DNA from: Propionimicrobium sp. PCR01-08-3
GTDB lineage: Bacteria; Actinomycetota; Actinomycetes; Propionibacteriales; Propionibacteriaceae
NCBI RefSeq assembly: GCF_030286045.1
Contig: NZ_CP127390.1
Location: forward strand, 186,001-250,000
Direction: 5' to 3'
Length of the DNA: 64,000 bases
Below, piece by piece: positions 1 to 9,104 of the stretch. The notes below the pieces were generated by a model, which made no database searches, was not told where the DNA came from, and saw only the letters and a list, made by a program, of their open reading frames with translations. Position numbers and translations under genes: made by a program. Position 1 is the stretch's first letter. Every line of letters begins with the position of its first letter.

Positions 1-47
1 ACGACGTTGTTGTGACGGTGTAGCTTGCCGGAAAGGCCGGACCGCGC

Positions 48-1046
48 CTACTCGTCCAGGACGACCCAGTGCCCGGTCTTCGGGGGGCCAACGCGGCGAA
101 GGCGTCCAGCCGCTCGTAGGTCGCGCAGATGGCGCTCAATCGTCCGGGGCGTTTTTCCTAGTTGAGTGGCGATCGTAGCCGCACTGAGAGCCGGATTCGC
201 ACGGAGGGCGGCGAGAATCGCCTCGCTTACTCCGACATTTACCCCGACGTTTACTCCGACATTCGACACCTCCGCGAGCGCACGTCTCTCGTAGGTCTCC
301 AGAGAACCGACGACCACCTCAAGCATGTATTCGATAAAAGGTGCCGCATCAATTTCAGGCACGCGGGAGGCTTGAAGCGCTGCGTAGTACCCCGCCTGGT
401 GCTGACGAATCAGGGTCTCGGTCGGCATCCAGGCGAACACCGGACGCCACCGGCTGAGAATCAGCGTCTGCCAGAGTCTGCCAATACGGCCGTTTCCATC
501 GCGGAACGGGTGAATGTGCTCGATCATAAAGTGTGTCGCGCTCGACACGATCAGCGGATGGTCGGTGCTCGTCTTGGCCCATTCCAACAGCTCCGTGACG
601 AGCCGAGGCACTTTCGTGGCTCGGGATCCGGTGTGCAGCACTTTCCCTTCGGCGCCCACGATCTCGACGTCGACGGTGCGGAACTGTCCCGATTCATCCA
701 CCAACCCTGCTGTAAGCAGACCGTGCGCCCGAAGCATGTCAGTCACGCTCCAGGGACTGAGCTCGTCGAGTAGCTCATATGCGGCGAGGGCGTTCTCCGC
801 CTCTTGCACATCTCTGTGCGGGGCATACACCGCTTCGCCATTCGCCAGGTCTGTGACCTGAGCGAGGCTCAGTTGATTGCCTTCGATCGCCGTCGACGAA
901 TGCACCGAGCCAATCCTGTTGGATCGCCGCAACTCGGGGATCCGCCCCGAAAGCTCTTCCACGGCGCTGATGCGGCCGAGCAGCTCTACAATTTTTTCGA
1001 TCTGATCCCGCCAGGCCGGATTCGACGAATAGAACTCGGGTATCAC
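48..1046 (-). CDS. Fic family AMP-transferase-type protein with C-terminal winged helix
   Basis: Fic proteins usually move AMP from ATP onto a hydroxyl side chain of a target protein. The core motif HPFRDGNGRIGR lies at residues 179-190 and contains the catalytic His and the phosphate-binding loop. An inhibitory-helix motif STAIEG is at 51-56, which places it in the N-terminally autoinhibited class. A short NVGV repeat (about 262-273) links the Fic core to a C-terminal winged-helix-like region, so it may also bind DNA. I chose the GTG at 1046 because GAGGAGG lies just upstream; the frame is open for another 57 codons beyond it. It is transcribed divergently from the helicase at 1227. The target is unknown, and self-modification or regulation of its own locus is possible. 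Confidence 0.9.
   Translation of the reverse strand: MIPEFYSSNPAWRDQIEKIVELLGRISAVEELSGRIPELRRSNRIGSVHSSTAIEGNQLSLAQVTDLANGEAVYAPHRDVQEAENALAAYELLDELSPWSVTDMLRAHGLLTAGLVDESGQFRTVDVEIVGAEGKVLHTGSRATKVPRLVTELLEWAKTSTDHPLIVSSATHFMIEHIHPFRDGNGRIGRLWQTLILSRWRPVFAWMPTETLIRQHQAGYYAALQASRVPEIDAAPFIEYMLEVVVGSLETYERRALAEVSNVGVNVGVNVGVSEAILAALRANPALSAATIATQLGKTPRTIERHLRDLRAAGRLRRVGPPKTGHWVVLDE
229..264 (-). repeat. Short in-frame tandem repeat inside the Fic gene (NVGV units)
   Basis: A degenerate 12-base unit is repeated about three times in frame and encodes NVGV-NVGV-NVGV between the Fic core and the winged-helix part. Similar Val-Gly-Val-Asn repeats are known in the hinge of many Fic proteins, so this is probably a family feature. 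The unit length keeps the frame when copies are gained or lost. Confidence 0.6.
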
Positions 1047-1226
1047 GTTGCCTCCTCGAACCTCAGAAGCCGATTCCAGCGATACCCGAACGGTGGTGCT
1101 GCCCCTCTGCAAAGGTCGGTGCCACGGTTCATCTCCTGTGTCAGAGCGTATGGAGGATCTTACGCTAGATACTCCAATCGTTCTGCAATGCCTTTTTCTG
1201 TCCGTGCCACCCAGCACAATGAAACC

Positions 1227-4200
1227 ATGAGCCCCTCACAGCTGAGCGATCACTATCAAAGGATCCTGAGTTACTGGTGGATGCTGGAGCTTCTCAGCCC
1301 GCAGAAGGTCCCGGCACCGACACCTCAGTGGATACGTCCGGAACGTGAGCAGGTCATCGAATGGACGCCATCTGATCGCCTGCCGTGGGAGCCGGGCGTC
1401 CTTCAACGGCCGAAGCCGGTGGGCACGACACCTATGAAGTGGCAACACACCATATATCTGGGCGTCTACGAATTGGACGCCACGTATGAACGTTTGCACC
1501 GAGTCTTCGGCGAAGACCCCGACGCCTACGACGAGCGCCCGGGCGGGCAGAGCGCCTGCGCGAGCGTGACGGTCGATAACCGGGGAGTCATGATGCCCGA
1601 CTCGGCCGTGTTGTCTTCGGCGCTTTGGGCGGTAGGTCGCATCGGAGAAAGCCGACCGGTTGGCCCTGATTGGGCACTCGGATTTCCAGCTGCCAACAGA
1701 GAGTTCGCGGTTGAGGTCGACAAGTTCGAGGGGCGCAGGCGCGAAGCGGACGACCTCGACTCGGCTCCTGCCCACACTGTCGCCTCGTTACTGCGCCTGC
1801 TTCAAATCGCCCATAAAGCGGCGGGTGTCTCCGGGACGCCCGACCTTGCGTCCAACCGGATCGTCATCAAATCCAAAGCTGTATCCGCTCTCCGTGGCAG
1901 CGACACCCCAGATGATGACTTCCTCAACAGCTTCTATCTCGATGACCTCACCACCGTCCGTTTGGGCATTGCAAGACACAACGGGTGCGGAGCGGCATTG
2001 GCCTCCTATCTCACGCCCGACGAGTTGCTCGACACGCGGCAGCGGAGCGATGTCATGTCCGATCACGCCTTGGTCGACTCAAGCGTTGCCATCGAACGCC
2101 TCCCGAAAGGACGATGGCCCTCCAAGCCCGAGTACGGTCTGGCGCTCAGACAACAGTTCGCGGTCAACCAGGCGCTCGACGACTTGGCTCCTTACCGCGG
2201 TCTGATGGGGGTCAACGGCCCGCCCGGTACCGGGAAGACGACCATGCTGCGTGACATTCTTGCCGGCAACGTCGTTGAGCGTGCCCGGCGCCTGGCCAGG
2301 CTGCCTCATCCTGAGGACGCGTTCACCGAGGCCAGACACAGGTGGACTTCAGGGAAACACGAGCGAATTGTCCCTGAGCTTCGCCCCGAGCTGACCGGAT
2401 TCGAGATGGTTGTGGCGTCCGCGAACAATTCGGCCGTGCAGAACGTGACGGACGAGATTCCCGCGCTCGCCGCGATCGATGAACGATGGCAAGGGAAGGC
2501 CGACTACTTCGCTGACATAGCCACCGCTGTGCTTGCAGAGGCAAAGGACACGGACGGCGGCCCATCAGATGCAGGCCCGGCTTGGGGACTGGTCGCTGCC
2601 CGGTTGGGCAACAAAGGTAACCGTGACTCATTCCGCTCGTCGTTCTGGTTCGACAAGACGATCGACGGAACGAAGGAGCGCGTGCCAGGCACTGCTCCCC
2701 GCATGCTTGCGCGCCTCACCGAATGGAAGAACGGCCCTGCCTCACACAAGACCTGGACGAACGCCGTTGCCGACTTCGACGAGGCAGAGCGAGACGTCGA
2801 TCGCCTCATCGAATCACGACGGCAGGCTCAGCAGAGCCTGCGCGATCTGCCGCGTGCCATCAACGACGAGCGCCGACTCACTGAACACGTTGCTCAACTC
2901 AACAGTCACCTCCAGGCCACCACATCCCGGCTCGAAGAGCATCGTCCGCATTTGGAGCGCGCCGAGTTGGAGGCGGCAGAGGCGGCTGCTGCCCGCGACA
3001 GGTGTCTAGAGATCAAACCCGGCGTCCTCGAAACGATCTTCACGTTCGGTCGTGCGATCCGAGAATGGCGTCAAGACCTGCAGCCTTTGGACGAGCGTTT
3101 GCGTGCGGCCGAGGAATATCGACAGCAGCTCGACCGGCAGGCCCACGATCTGCGCGATCAGGTGGATGGACTCCATCGCGACCTATCGTCCACGCAGGCG
3201 GAACGCGCCCGAGTGTCGGAAGATGTGGCGAAGCTCCGCGGGCGATGCGCCGCCGACGCAGCGGACCTCAAACCTGCGTACCCGGACGACTCCTGGATAG
3301 GCGAAACCCGTGAACTGCACAGTCCGTGGCTCGATGCCGAACTGGACGCCGCCCGCTCCGACCTCTTTCTTGCGGCACTCCAACTTCACCAAGACTTCCT
3401 TGCCAACATGGCCAGCACGATGATCGATGGACTCCGCGCCGCCCTCGACGTCGTTGCTGGGAAGGAGCCCTACAAGCTTGAGGAAGAGAAACTGCGGGCG
3501 GCCTGGCAGCTCTTCTTTCTTGTGGTGCCGATGGTCTCGACAACCTTCGCCTCATTTGGACGAATGTTCGGCAATATCGGTCCTGAGGCCATCGGCTGGC
3601 TACTGATCGATGAGGCCGGACAGGCATCACCCCAATATGCCGCCGGTGCGATCTGGCGTTCTCAACGGACGGTTGTGGTCGGTGATCCGCTCCAACTTCA
3701 GCCCATCGTCACTATCCCGCACAAGGTGCAGCGTGATGTCGCGACGTTCTACGGCGCCTCGGCAACCTGGATCCCGCCGGAAGCGTCTGTGCAAACGCTC
3801 GCCGATCGGATCTCGCGATGTGGCACCACTCTTCACCAAGGCGAGCAGGAAGTCTGGGTGAGTGCGCCGCTGACGGTGCACCGCCGCTGCGACGACCCGA
3901 TGTTCACGCTGTGTAACGAGATCGCCTACAACGGCATCATGGTCAACGGCGTACACGGACGCTCAGATAGCCCCGAAAAGCCGGATCTGTTCGACGTCGC
4001 CGCCGGGCCGAAGATCAAGCCCAGTCAATGGCTGGATGAACCTGCCCTGACTCCAGGAACACATCTTCAGCAGAACCAGATCGCCCGGCTGGAGCGAGAG
4101 CTTATCGAGCTTAAGCATCGGGGCGTGTCCATGGACGACGTGATCGCGATCTCGCCTTTCCGAGCCGTTTCCGACAGACTCAAGACACTTCAGCGCGCGT

Positions 4201-4445
4201 ACCGAGGGCTTGCGGCGGGCACGATTCACACGGCTCAAGGGCGCGAGGGTGATGTCGTCTTCTTGGTGCTGGGCGGCGATCCGGACAAACCCGGCGCCAA
4301 AGCGTGGGCGTCCGAGACGGTCAACCTCGTCAATGTCGCCGCCAGCCGAGCCAAGCGCCGGCTCTATGTCGTCGGAGATCGCGATGCCTGGGCCAAATAC
4401 AACTATTTCCGTCAGCTAGCCGAGGCTTTGCGTCTGGCTTCGTGA
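1227..4445 (+). CDS. Superfamily 1 (UPF1/COG1112-like) DNA/RNA helicase with coiled-coil insert
   Basis: This 1072-residue protein has a Walker A motif GPPGTGKTT near residue 331, a Walker B motif LLIDEAGQ near 795, GDPLQLQPI near 819, and C-terminal helicase motifs HTAQGREGD and NVAASRAKRRLYVVGD near 1000-1045. Between Walker A and B sits a long Glu/Arg/Leu-rich coiled coil (about 515-690), unusual for simple helicases and reminiscent of large helicases in defence or RNA-surveillance genes. The frame is open upstream to 804, but that part is antisense to the Fic gene, so I place the start at ATG 1227. No strong Shine-Dalgarno site is visible and the mRNA may be leaderless. The substrate is unknown. 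A defence role is only inferred from the neighbouring Fic and MazF genes. Confidence 0.88.
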   Translation: MSPSQLSDHYQRILSYWWMLELLSPQKVPAPTPQWIRPEREQVIEWTPSDRLPWEPGVLQRPKPVGTTPMKWQHTIYLGVYELDATYERLHRVFGEDPDAYDERPGGQSACASVTVDNRGVMMPDSAVLSSALWAVGRIGESRPVGPDWALGFPAANREFAVEVDKFEGRRREADDLDSAPAHTVASLLRLLQIAHKAAGVSGTPDLASNRIVIKSKAVSALRGSDTPDDDFLNSFYLDDLTTVRLGIARHNGCGAALASYLTPDELLDTRQRSDVMSDHALVDSSVAIERLPKGRWPSKPEYGLALRQQFAVNQALDDLAPYRGLMGVNGPPGTGKTTMLRDILAGNVVERARRLARLPHPEDAFTEARHRWTSGKHERIVPELRPELTGFEMVVASANNSAVQNVTDEIPALAAIDERWQGKADYFADIATAVLAEAKDTDGGPSDAGPAWGLVAARLGNKGNRDSFRSSFWFDKTIDGTKERVPGTAPRMLARLTEWKNGPASHKTWTNAVADFDEAERDVDRLIESRRQAQQSLRDLPRAINDERRLTEHVAQLNSHLQATTSRLEEHRPHLERAELEAAEAAAARDRCLEIKPGVLETIFTFGRAIREWRQDLQPLDERLRAAEEYRQQLDRQAHDLRDQVDGLHRDLSSTQAERARVSEDVAKLRGRCAADAADLKPAYPDDSWIGETRELHSPWLDAELDAARSDLFLAALQLHQDFLANMASTMIDGLRAALDVVAGKEPYKLEEEKLRAAWQLFFLVVPMVSTTFASFGRMFGNIGPEAIGWLLIDEAGQASPQYAAGAIWRSQRTVVVGDPLQLQPIVTIPHKVQRDVATFYGASATWIPPEASVQTLADRISRCGTTLHQGEQEVWVSAPLTVHRRCDDPMFTLCNEIAYNGIMVNGVHGRSDSPEKPDLFDVAAGPKIKPSQWLDEPALTPGTHLQQNQIARLERELIELKHRGVSMDDVIAISPFRAVSDRLKTLQRAYRGLAAGTIHTAQGREGDVVFLVLGGDPDKPGAKAWASETVNLVNVAASRAKRRLYVVGDRDAWAKYNYFRQLAEALRLAS

Positions 4446-4584
4446 TGGACAGGCAATGCAATGGTTCCGGATGCGTAGCCGTCGCCTCCGAGGCGTCGGC
4501 GATCTGTTGCCGCCAATCGACGTCGTCCGTCTGCCGAAGAAATCTCGGTAGTCCAAGAGGTAGCCCGATGGGTATCATTGTGTC

Positions 4585-4812
4585 ATGGCGACAACGATCA
4601 AGGTGAGCGAAGAACTGCGTGACCGGATCAATCGCGATGCGCAGGAACACGGTGTCACAGCAGCGGGACTCATCGAGCGACTGCTTGATGCACACGAGCG
4701 TCGGCAGCGCATGGAGGCGTTCGGGCGGGCGTTCCGGAGTGCCGATACGGGATATTGGGACGAATTTCACGCCTGGGACGTGACTCTCGACGACGGCAGC
4801 ATCGATGAGTGA
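4585..4812 (+). CDS. Antitoxin of a MazEF-like pair (ribbon-helix-helix type)
   Basis: This 75-residue protein starts with an Arc/MetJ-like segment (KVSEELRDRINRDAQEHG) expected to form a DNA-binding ribbon-helix-helix. Its acidic C-terminal tail (DVTLDDGSIDE) is the type of segment that wraps the toxin. Its stop overlaps the start of the MazF-like gene by eight bases, so the two are co-translated. Such antitoxins normally repress their own operon. The fold is inferred from pattern and context. Confidence 0.8.
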   Translation: MATTIKVSEELRDRINRDAQEHGVTAAGLIERLLDAHERRQRMEAFGRAFRSADTGYWDEFHAWDVTLDDGSIDE

Positions 4813-5152
4813 GCTTCATCGCGGCGACATCGTGTGGGCCGAGCTCGATCCGCTACGCGGCCGCGAGCAGGCCGGACGACGGCCCGCGCTTGTCGTGGCG
4901 AGCGATCTGTATCTCGAGCAAGCGGATACCCTCGCCATCATTTTGCCCGCGACGACGGTGAACCGAGGCTGGCCCAATCACGTACTGCTACGCGGCGTGG
5001 AAATCAGTTTGAACAAACCCACATTCGCGATGACCGAGCAGCCGCGCACTGTGAGTAGGGAGCGACTAGTCGGCAGAATTGGGAAGGTTGATGCCACCAC
5101 CATGCGTGAAGTGGACGCCTGGCTGCGGGACTTCTTGGCCCTATCCAGATGA
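4805..5152 (+). CDS. MazF/PemK-family endoribonuclease toxin
   Basis: The protein has 115 residues, normal for MazF. It shows the family pattern: RGDIVWAELDPLRGREQAGRRPALVV at the N terminus (beta strands and the conserved Gly/Arg loop), then ILPATT, and a C-terminal helix after IGKVD. MazF toxins cleave mRNA at short single-stranded sequences. It overlaps the upstream antitoxin gene by eight bases. The cut sequence cannot be predicted from here. Confidence 0.88.
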   Translation: MSELHRGDIVWAELDPLRGREQAGRRPALVVASDLYLEQADTLAIILPATTVNRGWPNHVLLRGVEISLNKPTFAMTEQPRTVSRERLVGRIGKVDATTMREVDAWLRDFLALSR

Positions 5153-5157
5153 GGTCA

Positions 5158-5410
5158 GTGACCTCGCCCGTGCGCTTCTCGTCTGCTTGGCCGAGCGTCT
5201 CTGGGGCGCTGGCTTTCCGAGCGTGCAGGCATCACGCGCGCCACACTACGGAAGATCGAGACCGGGGACGCGGGCGTGAGTTTTCGCAACGTCGCTCAGG
5301 TGCTGCGCGCACTCGTCGTGCTCGATCAAACCGTCAAGGCGATCGATCCGCTGGATAGCGACATTGGCGGACTGCGCGCCGCCAGCCTCACGAAGAAGCG
5401 CGCACGATGA
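5158..5410 (+). pseudogene. Remnant of a HipB-like XRE antitoxin gene
   Basis: No continuous open frame covers this stretch. One frame, ending at TGA 5408-5410, encodes an XRE-type helix-turn-helix: SERAGITRATLRKIETGD, then VSFRNVAQVLRALVVLD and a basic tail LTKKRAR. Just upstream the same frame has a stop, and a likely N-terminal part (EVSDLARALL) reads in another frame, which suggests a frameshift. An ATG overlaps the stop as ATGA, the spacing used by hipA after hipB, but only about ten plausible codons follow before the antisense 3' end of the RNA helicase. I read it as a decayed hipBA locus. Confidence 0.6.
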
Positions 5411-5482
5411 ATTCCGTCGAAGTATGTGTTGAATCGATCGAGCCGCGGCGCTCTGCTGTCCCGCCGCCGTCAAGCGTCGGTC

Positions 5483-7312
5483 TCAGTAGCGCGGCTTGCG
5501 GTAGGGCTTCTTGCCACCCTTATAACCGCTGCCGTAGCCACCACGATCATCGCCGCGGCGGTCGCGTCCACCACCCTTGCGATAGCCCTTGTTGTGGTTC
5601 TGGGCGAAGCGGTCGGGCTTGATCTCGATGTACTGGCCGGCGATCTGAGTGTCGCGCAGCCGGTCGAGCACCGCGCGGTCCAGATTGGCAGGTAGCTCCA
5701 CGATCGAGAAGTCCGGACGAATGGTGATCGCACCGAAATCGTGACGATTCAGCCCACCCTCGTTCGCCAGCGCACCGACGATCTGGCCCGGGCTCACCCG
5801 GTGGTGATGTCCGACCTCGATGCGGTACGGAGTGAAATCGCCGCGGTCACGGCGGCCACCCGGGCGATCGCCCCGCTCGCCTCGGCCACGATCACGGTCG
5901 CGTCCACCGCGGTCGTCCCGGTCATCGCGCTGCCTACGATTGGCCTTGGCCAACGGATCATTGCTCGGATCCAGCAGCAACGGGGTCTCACCCTGAGCAA
6001 CCACCGCCAGCGCCGCCGCCACATCGGATTCGGGCACATCGTGGTGGCGCACGTAGTGGTCGATGATGTCGCGGAAGGCCTCGATGCGCGAGGTCTCGTC
6101 CAGCGCCGTGGTGATCGCATCATCGAAACGCGCCAGCCGGGTGGTGTTCACGTCTTCGAGACTCGGCAGTTGCATCTGCTCGGGCTGCTGGCGGGTCGCC
6201 TTCTCGATGTGCTTGAGCATGTAGCGCTCGCGCGGGGTCATGAAGCTGATCGCCTCGCCGCTGCGCCCGGCCCGCCCGGTGCGTCCGATGCGGTGCACGT
6301 ACGACTCGGTGTCGGTCGGAATGTCGAAGTTGACGACGTGACTGATGCGGTCGACATCCAGCCCGCGGGCCGCGACATCGGTGGCCACCAAGATGTCGAG
6401 GGTGCCGTCCTTGAGTTGACCGATCGTCCGTTCGCGTCCGGCCTGCGGAATGTCGCCGTTGATCGCGGACGCCGAAAAGCCGCGGGCGCGCAGTTTCTCG
6501 GCCACCGTCTCGGTCTCGTTCTTGGTGCGGACGAAGACGATCACGCCTTCGAAATCCTCCACCTCGAGAATGCGGGTGAGCGCGTCCACCTTCTGCTGAT
6601 ACGAGACGACCAGATACCGCTGGTGGATATTGGTCGCGGTCGCCGTCTTCGACTTGATCATGATCTCTTGCGGATCATCAAGATACTTCTGGGCGAGCCG
6701 CCGGATCTGATTGGGCATGGTCGCCGAGAACAGCGCGGACTGCTTGTCGTCCGGAGTCTGGGCGAGAATCGTCTCGACATCCTCGACGAAGCCCATCTGC
6801 AGCATCTCGTCGGCCTCGTCGAGCACCAGGTACTTCAACTGCGACAGGTCGAGCGTTCCCTTATCAAGGTGATCCATGATGCGTCCGGGCGTACCTACTA
6901 CAACATGGACGCCCCGGCGCAGCGCCGACAATTGGACGCCGTAGCCCTGCCCGCCGTAGACGGGCAGCACGCGCACGCCGCGCATGTGGGCGGCATATGA
7001 CTCGAATGCCTCGCACACCTGCAAGGCCAGTTCGCGGGTGGGGGCGAGCACGAGCGCCTGCGGGTTCTTCTGATCGAAATCGAGGCGCTCCAGAATTGGC
7101 AGCGCGAAAGCCGCCGTCTTGCCGGTGCCGGTCTGCGCCTGGCCGACCACGTCGCGGCCCGCCAGCAGCGGCGGAATCGTCGCGGCCTGAATGGGGGAGG
7201 GGGTCTCGTAGCCGAGATCCCGGACAGCTGAAAGAACGGGCCCGGAGATGCCGAGTTCCTCGAATCCAGGGGTCAGATCGGGCTCGGGCGTGGGGTTTTC
7301 ATCTTGGGTCAC
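5483..7312 (-). CDS. deaD: DEAD-box ATP-dependent RNA helicase (DeaD/CsdA type)
   Basis: This 609-residue helicase has the Q motif (GYETPSPIQ), motif I AQTGTGKT at 59-66, Ia PTRELALQ, II DEAD at 165-168, III SAT, and VI HRIGRTGRAGR. After the two RecA domains come a DbpA-like RNA-binding domain and Arg/Gly/Asp-rich stretches (about 430-460 and 575-609). DeaD-type enzymes unwind structured RNA in ribosome assembly and cold adaptation. The start is GTG at 7312. It is convergent with the hipB-like remnant. Long open frames on the opposite strand are GC-driven shadows. Confidence 0.95.
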   Translation of the reverse strand: MTQDENPTPEPDLTPGFEELGISGPVLSAVRDLGYETPSPIQAATIPPLLAGRDVVGQAQTGTGKTAAFALPILERLDFDQKNPQALVLAPTRELALQVCEAFESYAAHMRGVRVLPVYGGQGYGVQLSALRRGVHVVVGTPGRIMDHLDKGTLDLSQLKYLVLDEADEMLQMGFVEDVETILAQTPDDKQSALFSATMPNQIRRLAQKYLDDPQEIMIKSKTATATNIHQRYLVVSYQQKVDALTRILEVEDFEGVIVFVRTKNETETVAEKLRARGFSASAINGDIPQAGRERTIGQLKDGTLDILVATDVAARGLDVDRISHVVNFDIPTDTESYVHRIGRTGRAGRSGEAISFMTPRERYMLKHIEKATRQQPEQMQLPSLEDVNTTRLARFDDAITTALDETSRIEAFRDIIDHYVRHHDVPESDVAAALAVVAQGETPLLLDPSNDPLAKANRRQRDDRDDRGGRDRDRGRGERGDRPGGRRDRGDFTPYRIEVGHHHRVSPGQIVGALANEGGLNRHDFGAITIRPDFSIVELPANLDRAVLDRLRDTQIAGQYIEIKPDRFAQNHNKGYRKGGGRDRRGDDRGGYGSGYKGGKKPYRKPRY

Positions 7313-7543
7313 CGCCCAAACTTACCTGGTTTGCCCCTTATACCACGCATTAGGGTGCCCGGTTGTTGCATCCGAGGCAGGCGCATGCGGGCAATCGGCT
7401 GTGTCGGTCGGGCTAGCTGTCGCGAAAACGACAGTGTGTAGGTTCGGAGCCCGTCACGGGCGCTCAACCTACACGATGTGAAGCACGGAGGATTCCTGAG
7501 GGGTAAACAAGGGGGTTCCGTCCGGCGCTCAAGTCAAGTAACA

Positions 7544-7561
7544 TACAACCAAATGGTTGTA
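7544..7561. promoter_or_regulatory. Palindromic operator over the start of the ArsR-type gene
   Basis: TACAACCA-AA-TGGTTGTA is a perfect 8+8 inverted repeat with a two-base centre, and the ATG of the regulator (7553) lies inside it. ArsR-type winged-helix proteins bind such short palindromes, and those paired with SRPBCC proteins often use AACC/GGTT-type half sites. Binding here would block initiation of the operon, so autorepression is the natural reading. Confidence 0.7.
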
Positions 7562-7903
7562 CATGTTGAGTTGAGTGAATTCGAGCAGGACCGCCTCTTC
7601 CACGCACTGGCTGCGTCGACGAGGCGAGACATTCTGCGCCGGACGATGACCCAGGAGGTCACCGTCTCCGAGCTGGCACGCGAATACCAGATGTCATTCG
7701 CGGCGGTGCAAAAGCACGTCTCCGTGCTCGAAGAGGCTCAGCTCATCGTCAAGCGGGCAGCCGGACGCGAACGCCGCATCCGGGCGGACCCGCGCCGCAT
7801 TGCCCAAGCCCGGGCGCTGTTGGATCAATACGAAGAAATCTGGAGGACGCGCGTCGACCAACTCGACGCGCTGCTCGCCGAAGACCAACCGACAATTCAC
7901 TAG
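7553..7903 (+). CDS. ArsR-family winged-helix transcriptional regulator
   Basis: The 116-residue protein carries the ArsR pattern: FHALAASTRRDILRR, then VSELAREYQMSFAAVQKHVSVLEEAQLIVKRAAGRERRI, the recognition helix and wing. No metal-binding CXC motif is present, so it is of the non-metal type that pairs with AHSA1/SRPBCC proteins. The frame is open upstream to 7478, but ATG 7553 gives a normal N terminus and sits in the operator-like palindrome. The next gene follows after ten bases, which indicates a two-gene operon. Confidence 0.88.
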   Translation: MVVHVELSEFEQDRLFHALAASTRRDILRRTMTQEVTVSELAREYQMSFAAVQKHVSVLEEAQLIVKRAAGRERRIRADPRRIAQARALLDQYEEIWRTRVDQLDALLAEDQPTIH

Positions 7904-7913
7904 GGAGTCTGAG

Positions 7914-8894
7914 ATGCCTGTCACCGATGTCACCACCAGTCCAGAAGATCTCACCATCCGAATCGTTGCCGATTTCGCCCACCCGGTTCACCGGGTGTGG
8001 CAGGCCCACACCGATCCGCGCCAGCTGGAACGGTTCTGGGGGCCGCCGACCTGGCCCGCCACCTTCACCACCTGGGATCACACGGTCGGTGGACGCTCGC
8101 TCTACCACATGACCGGCCCCAAGGGCGAGAAGTCGTATGCCGGGTGGGAGTTCTTGGAAATATCGCCCGAGACCCGGTTCGTCGTCCTCGACTTTTTCGC
8201 CGACGAGAACGGCAATGAAGTGGAAGCGTTCCCGGCCGCTCGGATGGAGCTGAACTTCGAGCCGACCGAGCAGGGCACCCGGATGACCGCGGTGTCGAAG
8301 TTCCCGACCCTCGAATCGCTCGAACAGGTTCTCGAGATGGGCGTCATCGAGGGCACCACCCAAGCCATGGGTCAGATCGATGCCGTTCTGGAAGGGCTCC
8401 GCGAATACGCACAGGGCAAGGGCACTCGCGTCGAATTGCTGAGCGACACCCTCGTCCGCTTCACCCGGCTGATCGAAGGGCCGCGCGAGCTGGTCTGGCG
8501 GGCGCACAATGATCCCGACCTGATCAGGCAATGGATGCTCGGGCCCGATGGTTGGGAGATGTTTACCTGCGACGTGGCCAGCTCGGCAGGTGATCGCTAC
8601 CAGTACGCATGGTCGCCGGTCGGCGATACCGAGGGTGAACCGTTCGGTTTCGACGGTGAACTGCTGCTGGTGGACGCCCCGGTGCGCGCTGTCACCACCG
8701 AGCGCATGACCGGCATGGACGGCCCGGCGACCGTCAACGACCTGCAGCTGCACGAGGAAGACGGGGCGACGCTGGTCACCACCGTCATCGAATATCCCGA
8801 CAAACAGGCGCGTGACATGATCCTCGGCACCGGCATGGCCGACGGCATGGAGCAGTCCTACGCCCGGTTGGAGAGGCTACTGCCACAGGTGTGA
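7914..8894 (+). CDS. Tandem SRPBCC (AHSA1/START-like) protein
   Basis: Two AHSA1-type SRPBCC domains are fused in 326 residues. The first covers about 10-160 (IRIVADFAHPVHRVWQAHTDP, then ERFWGPPTWPATF). The second covers about 170-320 (TRLIEGPRELVWRAHNDP, RQWMLGPDGWEM). These domains form a hydrophobic ligand cavity; the natural ligand is unknown. The ATG at 7914 follows GGGAGTCTGAG and is ten bases after the arsR-type stop. Most relatives have a single domain, so the duplication is of mild interest. Confidence 0.85.
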   Translation: MPVTDVTTSPEDLTIRIVADFAHPVHRVWQAHTDPRQLERFWGPPTWPATFTTWDHTVGGRSLYHMTGPKGEKSYAGWEFLEISPETRFVVLDFFADENGNEVEAFPAARMELNFEPTEQGTRMTAVSKFPTLESLEQVLEMGVIEGTTQAMGQIDAVLEGLREYAQGKGTRVELLSDTLVRFTRLIEGPRELVWRAHNDPDLIRQWMLGPDGWEMFTCDVASSAGDRYQYAWSPVGDTEGEPFGFDGELLLVDAPVRAVTTERMTGMDGPATVNDLQLHEEDGATLVTTVIEYPDKQARDMILGTGMADGMEQSYARLERLLPQV

Positions 8895-9085
8895 GCTCAC
8901 CGCGGACGATCGTCCACTTCTGATCGGAGGCGGGGTTGGTTTGAGGGCCCGGCCTCCGGCTTGTGTTGTGGACGACCGGGGGCACCCTCGCTCGTGTTGT
9001 GGATTCGGGCTCGTGGTACAACGCGAGCAACTGCTGTAGCGCGAGCGAGAACCTCCGGGACCTGGGCGCGGGGTGTCCCGGCTAC

Positions 9086-9104
9086 TTAGGTTGGGCTTAA
9101 CATA
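9086..9104. promoter_or_regulatory. Possible iron-box (DtxR/IdeR-like) site
   Basis: TTAGGTTGGGCTTAACATA matches 14 of 19 positions of the DtxR/IdeR consensus TTAGGTTAGSCTAACCTAA, including an intact left half. It lies directly before a short open frame starting at ATG 9104. The match is partial and could be chance. Confidence 0.35.

Noticed and set aside
804-1226. Upstream extension of the SF1 helicase to 804
   Set aside because: The extra 141 codons are antisense to the Fic gene and do not look like a helicase N terminus.
5741-7000. 419-codon open frame antisense to the DEAD-box helicase gene
   Set aside because: It mirrors the helicase codons, has His/Arg/Asp-rich sequence typical of antisense GC-rich frames and no family motif.
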